NCBI GenBank assembly: GCA_021521415.1
Contig: JAIQDT010003011.1
Coordinates: 1 to 64,000 of the forward strand
Length of the DNA stretch: 64,000 nt
Direction: 5' to 3'
Source of the DNA: Bidens hawaiensis
Taxonomy: Eukaryota; Streptophyta; Magnoliopsida; Asterales; Asteraceae
The translations under genes and the position numbers were made by a program. A model generated the notes under the pieces. That model saw only the letters and a program-made list of their open reading frames with translations. It was not told the origin of the DNA and did no database searches. The first letter of the stretch is position 1; each line of letters starts with the position of its first letter. Positions 35,746-45,093 of the stretch are shown piece after piece.

Positions 35746-36115
35746 ACATATCGTACATACCATTCATACACTACACATATCGTACATACCTTTCTTTCAT
35801 TAGCTATATCCGTTCTCATATACCTCTTCACACATACGTTTAACTCTTTCTACACTAATTAGGTATATTTATAAACATTCATACGACATACACTTACCAC
35901 TTAAGGTAAGTGTATTAACTAATCACATTGAGTATGCACACAGCCCCAAAACATAACACCGAAATGGGGCTAGAAACTCACCTGGGTCCTGTTTCTCTCA
36001 GAGTTAAGTGTGATGCCCTTCCTTATCTGTGCACGACTAACTATGTAACAAGGCACAAGTATCAATTATCCATTTCAACTACTTCTTACATCTAGGTGAA
36101 TGAAACTCTCAACTA

Positions 36116-36206
36116 ACGGGGGTCCGGGGGCAGCGCCCCTGGTAGCGGGGTCTAGGGGCGGCAGCCCCTAGCAGGGTCCAGGGGGCAAAGCCCCTGGCTG
36201 GGGTTG
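36116..36206 (-). repeat. GC-rich hairpin repeats in the solo LTR
   Basis: Three tandem GGGTC-led units, each with a small inverted repeat: GGGGGCAGCGCCCCT, AGGGGCGGCAGCCCCT and AGGGGGCAAAGCCCCT. This is the most GC-rich spot in the window. Confidence 0.88.
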
Positions 36207-36319
36207 AGCTGCGAAAAATTTTATTTTCATTAACAGTCCTTTAACAAAAACGCATCAGAAAATTAATCGGGTAACATTTTAATAACAACTTAAACCATTT
36301 TGCATGAGAGGAATTTCGC

Positions 36320-36515
36320 ATAGAATTTCGCTTCGCATAACCTGTTTCGCTTCTCAAGGCTGAGCGAAGCGAAATACCTGTTTCGCTTCTCATGGCTGAG
36401 CAAAGCGAAATGACTATTTCGTTTCTCATGGCTGAGCGAAGCGAAATGCTTGTTTCGCTTCTCATGTCTGAGTGAAGCGTGCTTCTCATGGCTGAGCGAA
36501 ACGAAATGCCGTCCT
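36320..36515 (-). repeat. 42-bp minisatellite in the solo LTR
   Basis: About four to five units containing TTTCGCTTCTCATGGCTGAG followed by CGAAGCGAAAT. Each unit has inverted TTTCGCTTC/GAAGCGAAA parts. In one minus-strand frame it reads as repeated HFASLSHEKRN, a by-product of the period being divisible by three. Confidence 0.9.
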
Positions 36516-37114
36516 TTTTTTGTTTTACCATTTAAAAGCCATTTTTCTTCGTGTCTTTTCCTCGGGACCTGATTTAACCCTTTCCAAGGGTTTTGGGTTG
36601 TATCAACTTTGTATACTTGCGTTTTATAAGGCCTGAACATCGCATTTTTACCATATAACACTCTCGCGGGGTTATAACTTATCAAGTTCATGTTTTTCTT
36701 CCACCTTACACCCCGATCTATCCTTCTATTGGTTTGCATGTCAAGACTAACCATAAAAAAAACTTAACCTTTTCAACCAAAACCCACCTTTTTGCTTCGG
36801 GTTTGGTTCGGATCGTAGATCTGGACGTGTTCTTGCTATTCGAATGCACTTAAACATGAAAATCTTCCTTACTTTTGCTTGGATCCGAAATGCTAGAGAA
36901 AAAGTGTGTGTTTTCAAGTGTGTGTGTGTGTTATGTAAAAAAATGATGAAAGGATAGGGGATGGCCTTATATAGGGAGCCATGGGCCCCACCATCCACCT
37001 CCATTCCAATCTTATCCAAACATTAACACGCACACAACCAAACTAACGACACATCGATAAATAATAAAACTTTCCGTTATTTATTAATTCTCAAAATACG
37101 GATGATACACACCG

Positions 37115-37284
37115 ACTCTGTAACCCAAAGGCCTGTTGAATATCCCGGCGAAATCAGGATATCCAATGTGTGGGAACGAAGGAGTGGAAATAACAAACAC
37201 AAAACAATAATAGGTAATCAATAAAAGCACATTCAAAGACAAAGATTCACTGTATTAAATGAGTCATTAATGAAACAGTGAAAG
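37115..37284 (-). mobile_element. Copia 3' LTR, segment 2
   Basis: 170 bp matching 55737-55905 of the 5' LTR, lying between the solo LTR and element B. It contains AATATCCCGGCGAAATCAGG and ends at the GAAAG target of element B. Confidence 0.9.
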
Positions 37285-38552
37285 TGTAACAACTCGGGTT
37301 TTCCAACAAACAAACTTACATCCATAACCCGGCTCGTTTTATGATTCGGGAAATTTTAAACAAATAGAAAGTATCACGTTTATTGAGAAATATTTATACG
37401 ATTTATATTTGTTTATTATATTTACTTAATATATATTTAACTATGAAGAATATAAATATTTTACCCTAAACTTATGTTTTAACCTCTATTTGTATCCCCA
37501 TCAAATGTCGAGGACCAAAGTGCAATTTCTGCTTATTTCTTTATAACCCATAACCAGACCCGTTTACCCATGGATCTAGGACCCGTTAACCCAAACCGTG
37601 AACCCGTTTAGTTGCTTGAACCACAATCTTCATTCTAAACTCGGAATTAATTCATGTTTGTGATTTATCCCACTGTATTCGGCATAAACAAGTCATTTAA
37701 TTAAGAAAAAAAGATCTAATTTGATACGTATTGGTATAATTAACAAACCATCTTAACCTAAAACTAATTATAAAACTTAGGGTTTATAATAATTCAATTA
37801 CTCGTTACTACTCCTTCTATATAACCTCACGGACAAAAACCCTAACCCTAATTGTATTAAATCTGTTCGCTACCCTTTGTTCTAATATCCTTATTGCCGC
37901 CGGCGACGAGGTCGCTATTATCCCGGGTTTCATCACTGTTTCAGGTAATTTAAAAGTCCAGCAAGATCGCTTATCAGTAATACACATAAACCCTCAAACA
38001 ATTTAGATAAACAGTCTACGGATTGAAGGATTGGTGAATTAGGGTTCATATTCAAATCTGGTTATTTAGCAGTATAGTATAAATTATATCGTTTTCAATC
38101 TTTAAACAGCTGACACACCAGCACGCTTGGCTAGTGTGTGTGTGCTTAAGTCTTGACGGCCATCAGGCGCGGGTTCGAGTCCCGGCCAGGCCCTTTTTTT
38201 GGTATTTTATTTATATCTTGTTTTTAACTTATTATAATTAATATTCAATATTCAATAAAAAATATTTTATTAAAACCGACATCATGAGTTAATGTTTCGT
38301 GTCAATTGGTCTCGTGACAAGTTTTCATGTGTCTATGTATATATATATATATTTTATTAATAATAAATCATCATTATTTTATTTAAAACCCGACATTAGT
38401 ATTTAGATTGGTTACTGTATTTGTAAACGTGTGTGTATGTTGAAACTAAAATAATTAATTAGATATTATGACTTTTATATTATGATAGTATATTCGAGCT
38501 GTGAGCAATCGGATCATGCCCCGGCATTTCCGCCTTAGGTTGGGGTGTGACA
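37285..38552 (+). mobile_element. 5' LTR of element B (1268 bp, internally deleted)
   Basis: Starts TGTAACAACTCGGG and ends GGTTGGGGTGTGACA. Compared with the 3' LTR it lacks about 991 bp: CCCGACATTAGTATT joins directly to TAGATTGGTTACTG near 38400, whereas these flank 42774-43767 in the 3' LTR. Confidence 0.92.
38108..38200 (+). promoter_or_regulatory. tRNA-like cassette in the 5' LTR of element B
   Basis: CCAGCACGCTTGGCTAGTG aligns with the A-box/D-arm of the 23708 cassette but is degenerate. GCGGGTTCGAGTCCCGG is a strong B box/T arm, followed by GCCCTTTTTTT, a seven-T run. The 5' acceptor strand is not complementary to the 3' side, so no true tRNA is predicted. Confidence 0.68.
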
Positions 38553-38572
38553 GATTGGTATCAGAACCGAAG
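38553..38572 (+). promoter_or_regulatory. Primer-binding site of element B
   Basis: GATTGGTATCAGAACCGAAG, the initiator tRNA-Met site with one G-to-A change (AGAACC for AGAGCC). Confidence 0.88.
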
Positions 38573-38999
38573 GTTATAAGATAGGTCGTTAGAAATTGTC
38601 CTAGACATATGCATAGGACCCTATACGTGCTTATCTGAACTGACTTATGTGCTATTTAATAAATTATTTACAGCTTGTTTATATTAATTATTTTGTTATG
38701 CTTATCTTGTTTATTTATTGCGCACACACACAAATTCCGAGGCTATGCCTCACATTCAAAATATTTTTCTACACCTTTTATTTTTAGTAGATTGTCTTTT
38801 ATTGTGGGAAATTCTTTAAGAATTCCCGTGTTTTGTTTTATTCCTTCACCTTGAAGCGTGGGGGCATGACAAATGTCGTGCAACTATAACTTCAAGTGGT
38901 ACCCGTAATAGGCTAAACAGTTGCGTGGTAAGCATAACCGGCTAAACGGTTATACTTCTAAATTGTGTTTTTAGTTATTCTAAGTTTATTTATTGATTC

Positions 39000-39275
39000 G
39001 ATATTTAGTTGAGTCGGTTAAATTCCATGTAACGCTCATGGTCCGAACAACTCCATTGATTCGATAATTCGTTAGTTAGTTGGGTCAGTTAAATGCCATG
39101 TACGCTCATGGGCTGACCAACTCAATTGTTTATTACTCGATATTTGAATTGGGCCAACAAATTGCCATGGAACGCTCATAGGAGGCCAATTCACAAACTT
39201 TTTGTTGCTTTATTTAGTTGGACCATTCAAATTGCCATGGAAAGCTCATGGGAGGTCAACTAGTTTGATATGCTT
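39000..39275 (+). repeat. ~72-bp leader repeats of element B
   Basis: Four repeats start near 39005, 39078, 39145 and 39218, with TTAGTTGGGTC-like and CCATG...CTCATGG motifs. They are homologous to 21700-22045 in element A. Confidence 0.85.
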
Positions 39276-39496
39276 GGTTATTTCATTCTTTGAAAACTTT
39301 ATAAACATTGATCATTCACTTAAATGCTTCAAACACATACATATTATTTTCAATCCCGACTCGTCCTCGAGTCTTCACTAGCACTAATTCATATACATAC
39401 ATACACATATACCTACGCATCCCTATTATTTCATATTAACTCATTCCTACAACTCACCTGTCATCTTACACAATTTTCATTGTTGATCCTCGTAGA

Positions 39497-40910
39497 ATGT
39501 CTTCTCGCGTTCATCGTCATAACCACCATCGTTCCTCGACCCCTCATGATCGCCGCCTGGCTGCTAGAATCACTAAGGAGTTCACTACTGCCTTACCCGA
39601 GATCGTGGCTCAACTGCAAAATATCAACTCTAGTGGATTCGCTACTTCGGCTACACCAAACAATTTCCACTACAAGAACTTTAAAAGTGCTAAACCCCCT
39701 TCTTATGTTGGCGAGGAGAATGCTACTAAGCTCCTCCGCTGGTTTGAACAAATGGAGAACAAGTTTATCCATTGTGAATGTCCAGAAGATAAGCGTACTA
39801 GGTTCGCAACGAGCGTCTTTGAAGAACGATCTCTCACTTGGTGGAACTCTTATAAAGCCTTACATGGTGTTGATGAAGTTTTAGCTATGTCTTGGGAGGA
39901 ACTCAAGGATGCGATGAAGAGGGAGTTTTATCCTGAGCATGAACTGCAAAGGCTCGAGACGGAGTTTTGGGAGCTTAAACAAATTGGTGTGACAATTCAA
40001 CTTACTCGAATCGTTTTAAGGAAGTTAGCCCACTAGTACCTCACCTTGTGACTCCTTTGGCTCGTGGTATTCGCAAATACATTCGTGGATTGCCGACGAT
40101 CTTCCGTGATGCTGTTGTTAGTCGAGACCCTCTCTCCATTAAGGAAGCTATTACTCTTGCTGCTTCACTGTCTGATGATCATGTTAGAGATGGAACTCTG
40201 CCTAGTAAAGATGCTAAACCTACCCTTGACAACTCTAATACCGATTCCTCTACCGATGCTAAGGCCGAACCCAAATCCACTAGTAATTCTTCTCACCACA
40301 AATGTAAGGCCAACCACCGCAACTATGCTGTTAATAAAACCAACCCACCATCCTCTAACCAAGATGCTCCTAACAAGAAGAACTATACTGGGCCTTTTCC
40401 GTTATGCTCCTTTTGTAACTACCATCACCCGCCTCAATCCCCATGTCGCTTGTGCACTACTTGCAACCGTTATGGTCACCTTACTAACACGTTCCGTGCA
40501 TCGTCCGATACTCAAACTACCCCGCCTGCTCAAACCGGTGTTCCTATAACCCGTACTTGCTATAATTATGGAGATCCTAATCATTTTCGCAATGCGTGCC
40601 CTCGACTTATCCATGCACATCAAGCTCAAGCTATGCATGCCCGCTACTACATCCCTACTCCTTCTCAAGTCCTGACCCATCCAACATATCCACTGCAAGC
40701 TCCAATCACCAACATAACTCACCCTTATCCAACCTCCATACCCGCAAGCTCAAGTTTACCCAACTCATTTCAACCCCGCCCCACTTATGCAAGCTGTTCA
40801 AGTGCAACCAATCCATCCAAATCCATCTACTGCTGCTGCTCAAGTTATCATGGATCCAAGGACCTCAAGTGCTCCAAGTCAAGGAAATCAAGTCAACCGT
40901 AACTGAAGAT
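39497..40910 (+). pseudogene. gag of element B, two frameshifts
   Basis: Starts MSSRVHRHNHHRSSTPHDRR. The retrotransposon gag (capsid-like) domain lies at about residues 60-165 (LLRWFEQMENKFIHCECPED, SLTWWNSYKAL, MKREFYPEHELQRLE). The frame is lost near 40000 and resumes in another frame to about 40700 (LARGIRKYIRGLPTIFRDAV). Two CCHC-type zinc knuckles follow, each with one Cys replaced: CTTCNRYGHLTNTF (last Cys to Phe) and CYNYGDPNHFRNAC (second Cys to Tyr). A second frame change near 40740 leads to a Pro/Gln-rich tail ending about 40910. Gag forms virus-like particles and binds element RNA. The frame losses make this copy nonfunctional unless they are sequencing errors. The 39324-39884 ORF in another frame is a shadow. 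Confidence 0.88.
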
Positions 40911-41658
40911 CTTGGAAGACCGTGAAGTTTTTATTGCTTTATTTATTTCCGTTTTGAGGCTATCCTATCTTTTTCCGTTTATGCATCGTATCGACTCTTT
41001 GGTTATTTTGTGACGTTTGGTGATTTTAAGTTGAACTATGTTGCACGTTTCATCTTATGAATGACGTTTTCTTTTATACTTTGCTAGGTTTTATACTCTC
41101 ACTTATTATCTTATTTCTATCAATCATAGTTTATTGTGGCGTCTGTCTCAAGAAGTACCTTTTCTTTCGATTTTCCAAATCTTCCTTTTAATAATCAAAA
41201 GATATAACAAGAATTGTTTGGTTTTATTAATCAAACTCGAACCTTTATTACCTTTTACATTTAAAATATCAAAATGTTTGTTTCTTTAAAAATGAGGATT
41301 TTAAATGTTTATAACCCACATGATGAAGCGAGTTATGCAGACCATCCGACGATGAAATTAATTATGATCCGGAACATAATTATTCAAGTCCTAGCATGGG
41401 AATCATAATATGTACAATTGTGTGTCATGATTTAGAACCTAAGGTAGCTAGGGTAACGGTACGAATGATGAAATGATAAGGACATGGTGGATACGCCGCC
41501 AGTACATTCTATATATAAGTGCCCTTATCCAATTGTCATTTGAAGCGTTGCTTTGGTTCTAGGTTATGATATTTTCATTAAGAGTATAATTGTTTTCAAA
41601 ACGATGATGTTTTGGTTTTCCTTAATTTCGGGACGAAATTCCCTAAAGTATGGGAGAC
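40911..41658 (+). other. Untranslated tail and polypurine tract of element B
   Basis: No ORF of note. From about 41280 it aligns with the tail of element A. It ends ATTTCGGGACGAAATTCCC then AAAGTATGGGAGAC at the LTR boundary. GGGACGAAATTCC before the polypurine tract is a common Ty3 feature. Confidence 0.85.
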
Positions 41659-43917
41659 TGTAACAACTTGGGTTTTCCAACAAAAAAACTTACATCAATA
41701 ACCCGGCTCGTTTTATGATTCGGAAAATTTTAAACAAATAGAAAGTATCACGTTTATCAAGAAATATTTATATGATTTATATTTTTTTATTATATTTACT
41801 TAATATATATTTAACTATGAAGAATATACATATTTTACCCTAAACTTATGTTTTAACCTCTATTTGTATCCCTATCAAATCTCAAGGACCAAAGTGCAAT
41901 TTCTGCTTATTTCTTTATAACCCATAACCAGACCCGTTTACCCATGGATCCAGGACCCGTTAACCAAAACCGTGAACCTGTTTAGTTGCTTGAACCGCAA
42001 TCTTCATTCTAAACTTGGAATTAAATCATGTTTGCGATTTATCCCACTGTATTCGGCCTAAACAAGTTATTTAATTAAGAAACAAAGATCCAGTTTGATA
42101 CATTGGTATAATTAACAAACCGTCTTAACCTAAAACTAATTATATAACTTAGGGTTTATAATAATTCAATTACTCGTTACTGCACCTTCTATATAACCTC
42201 ACGGACAAAACCCCTATCCCTAATTGTATTAAATCTGTCTGCCACCCTCTGTTCTAAAATCCTTATTGCCGACGACGACGAGGTCGCTGTTCTCCCGGGT
42301 TTCATCACTGTTTTAGGTAATTTAAATGTCTAGCAAGATCTCTTATCAGTAATACACATAAACCCTCAAACAATTTAGATAAACAGTCTACGGATTGAAG
42401 GATTGGTGAATTAGGGTTCATATTCAAATCTGGTTATTTAGCAGATAGTATAAATTATATCGTTTTCAATCTTTAAACAGCTGACACACCAGCACGCTTG
42501 GCTGGTGTGTGTGTGCTTAAGTCTTGACGGTCATTAGGCGCGGGTTCGAGTCCCGACCAGGCCCTTTTTTTGGTATTTTATTTATATCTTGTTTTTAACT
42601 TATTATAATTAATATTCAATATTCAATAAACAATATTTTATTAAAACCGACATCATGAGTTAATGTTTCGTGTCAATTGGTCTCGTGATGAGTTTTCGTG
42701 TGTCTATGTATATGTATATATATATATTATTAATAATAAATCATCATTATTTTATTTAAAACCCGACATTAGTATTGAGGATTTTCGTTGTTAAGTTGTT
42801 TTTTTATAAATTTACTCATATTAATATATATTTATATATATATATACATGTTATTATTATTCGTTTTGAACAAACCATAGTAAACGTATTACACGTAATA
42901 AGGGTATTAATTATATTTTTACCATCGATTTTCGTTAAGGATTTTAAGATATAAAGTTTATGATAATATTATATTTAAACGTTTATAGTAGATCTCATAT
43001 CATGTTTATTTAAACTACTTGTACATGAACTCGATTTTATAACGAACAATGATTTTTATAATTAAATAATAATAACAATGATTTAGTAGAGATCAATAGT
43101 TCAATCCATAAAGTACCCGACCATAAATATACCTCCAATCATATCGCAATCCTAAATTCATCATACGTATTACATCGTTTATAATTCAGTCATAATATTA
43201 TTAAATTAGGATTCTTGTTGGTAATTCTCGAAGAGCGTGATTTCCGCTTTCTTGTCGTATACATTCCTGTTTGGCTTACTTGATCAGGTGGGTTTTATCA
43301 TTTCCCTATTTTACTCAATTTTCTAAATGTTTTGGGGACATATGTGTACATATTCATATTTTCATGCTATATATATATATTCAAACAAATACATACGTGT
43401 TATTGTGAAGTGAATTAATCAAACTTACGTGCTATTTGCTTACTTGTGTTACCATTCAATCAATCATATGTTGGAATTACTATTCAATCAATCATACAGC
43501 GGGTGTTCCTGCTGGTGACCAATGCCCGATTCGCTTGGCAACGGTCTGCATACTTGTTTACGGTTTGATTTCATTATTCTCATTTATCACGTTATGCTTA
43601 TTTATTTGTTGTGTCAAACTGGTGATATTCTCACTCAACTTTATGCTGACAAAAACTCCATTTTATACGCATATGCAGGTTACTTTATGGAAGATTGAAG
43701 CTTGGACACGTAGACAAGACTTTAGGATGAAAACAAGTTAAACTTTATTTGAATTCATATCTATTATTTAGAATGGTTACTGTATTTGTAAACGTGTGTG
43801 TATGTTGAAATTAAAATAATTAATTAGATATAATCACTTTTATATTATGATAGTATCTTCGAGCTGTGAGCAATCGGATCACGCCCCGGAATTTCCGCCA
43901 TAGGTTGGGGTGTGACA
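41659..43917 (+). mobile_element. 3' LTR of element B (2259 bp)
   Basis: Starts TGTAACAACTTGGG and ends GGTTGGGGTGTGACA. Roughly 94-95% identical by eye to the 5' LTR where they overlap, and retains the 991 bp lost there. The ORF at 43436-43741 lies in that LTR stretch and does not resemble any protein I know. Confidence 0.92.
42481..42573 (+). promoter_or_regulatory. tRNA-like cassette in the 3' LTR of element B
   Basis: CCAGCACGCTTGGCTGGTG (A-box region), CGGGTTCGAGTCCCG (B box) and GCCCTTTTTTT. It differs from the 5' LTR copy at a few bases, all outside the core GGTTCGAGTCC. Confidence 0.68.
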
Positions 43918-43922
43918 GAAAG

Positions 43923-44741
43923 GAATGTCTAGGGTTTCGTGTATGACGGCGGCGGTGGCTGTACGAGAAAACAAATAGAATATTCCTTTAGAATGTTTCT
44001 CGTATTCCGTGTGTGCCAACGTTATCCAAAAACCGTGCCCTAAATGGAAACCTAGGACCCCTATTTATAGACCCTGACCTTCCTTGTAGAAGTTCCTAAT
44101 CATTATATAATGAAATACAAAATAATACAAGTGTTGAGTCCTCGAGCAAGGTAACAATCTTGCTCGAGCAGACTCACTATGCTAGGTATGCTCGATGAAT
44201 GTCCTCGAGTATACTTTACTTAGAATATCTTTAGTGAAGATATTCCCTTCCAGCAAGATTCATTCCTCTTGACTAATCCATGCTTTGCTCGAACTAGTCC
44301 ATCGAGCAAGCTCATTCTTCTTGATGTCTTCATTCTTCTTATTTAGCAATCTTTAGCATGCTCGTATGTAAATCTTGCTCGGGGAACTGAACTGCGCTTG
44401 AAGTCCTTGCTTTAATCACGTGACATCTTCTTATTGCATCCATGCTTGTCCCCATGTGCTCGATTATCCTGTGCTAGTAACACTTGGTTAAAACTTGCAT
44501 GATCAAGCTGTTTGCTCGATTGGCAATCCATACTCGATAGAAGAATACTCTTGCTCGTTGAAGTGTAGCTTTCTCGAAGCCTTAACACTTAGAAGAATCA
44601 ACCATTTATGGTTCTGAAAACCTTGCTCGAAGTAGTAAAATCATGCTCGATCGTCTAGGCTTTCTCGAAGTCCATACTTAGCCGTTTTTCTGAGGAGGTT
44701 GAGAAGATTCCAATCTTCCTATCAAAAATTCTGACTCAACA
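43923..44741 (-). mobile_element. Copia 3' LTR, segment 3
   Basis: 819 bp matching 55906-56724. On the minus strand the LTR starts TGTTGAGTCAGA at 44741. With segments 1 and 2 it totals 1043 bp, against 1042 bp for the 5' LTR, and is about 96-97% identical by eye. It has many TGCTCGA/TCGAGCA motifs. Confidence 0.92.
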
Positions 44742-44760
44742 ATCTCCCCCTAGATTGGAA
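44742..44760 (-). promoter_or_regulatory. Copia polypurine tract
   Basis: The minus strand reads CCAATCTAGGGGGAGAT directly before the 3' LTR, the purine run expected to prime plus-strand DNA. Confidence 0.85.
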
Positions 44761-45093
44761 CAAGCTCAGATGCACCAAAACATACTTGCATAGAGTTACA
44801 CATATATCATACATCAAAGATATGTCATTTAAGAGCATGTCATTTCATTACATAAGTACGAGTTCTGCCTCTTGTGCATTACACATTAAAGTCTTTACAT
44901 CAATTTTAACTTAAACAAAAATTACAAGATAAACAGAAACAAAAACTAATCATCATTTATCTCTTTTCTGCTATCTTCTCCTCCTGCTCCATGTATCAGA
45001 TCTTTCTTTCATTCTTTTGACGAGGGATGCTTTTTGTTTAATCATGTCGAGTTCCACAGCATCAGAGGAGTCAAATGGAAATCTAGCATCGAT
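44761..45093 (-). other. Copia 3' untranslated stretch
   Basis: AT-rich; no ORF or motif recognised between the extra ORF and the polypurine tract. Confidence 0.6.

Larger units (their letters stand above)
35164..37109 (-). mobile_element. Inverted solo LTR, Ty3-type (1946 bp)
   Basis: On the minus strand it starts TGTATCATCCG and ends GATCGGGGCCTTACA. It is flanked by CACCG (35159-35163 and 37110-37114). Its end is nearly identical to that of the interrupted Ty3 LTR (56806), so a family member inserted into copia, which itself sits in an LTR of that family. It contains three internal repeat arrays. The 154-codon ORF at 36290-36754 is created by a 42-bp repeat and is probably not a gene. Confidence 0.9.
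37285..43917 (+). mobile_element. Non-autonomous gag-only Ty3-type retrotransposon B (TR-GAG-like)
   Basis: Full element with 5' LTR 37285-38552, primer site 38553, leader repeats, gag, untranslated tail, polypurine tract, 3' LTR 41659-43917 and target duplication GAAAG (37280-37284 and 43918-43922). The 3.1-kb internal region encodes gag and nothing else; protease, RT, RNase H and integrase are absent. This matches the described class of terminal-repeat elements carrying only GAG. Family relationship to element A and to the solo LTR at 22242 is clear from LTR ends. Confidence 0.93.

Noticed and set aside
36290..36754. 154-codon repetitive protein
   Set aside because: Its repetitive half comes from a 42-bp minisatellite in a solo LTR. 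The rest lacks homology to anything I recognise, and length divisible by three explains the open frame.
38108..38200. Genuine tRNA gene
   Set aside because: The acceptor stem does not pair, the A box is degenerate, and the same cassette recurs at the same place in other LTRs.
39324..39884. 186-codon ORF overlapping gag
   Set aside because: Out-of-frame shadow of the gag capsid region, without any domain of its own.
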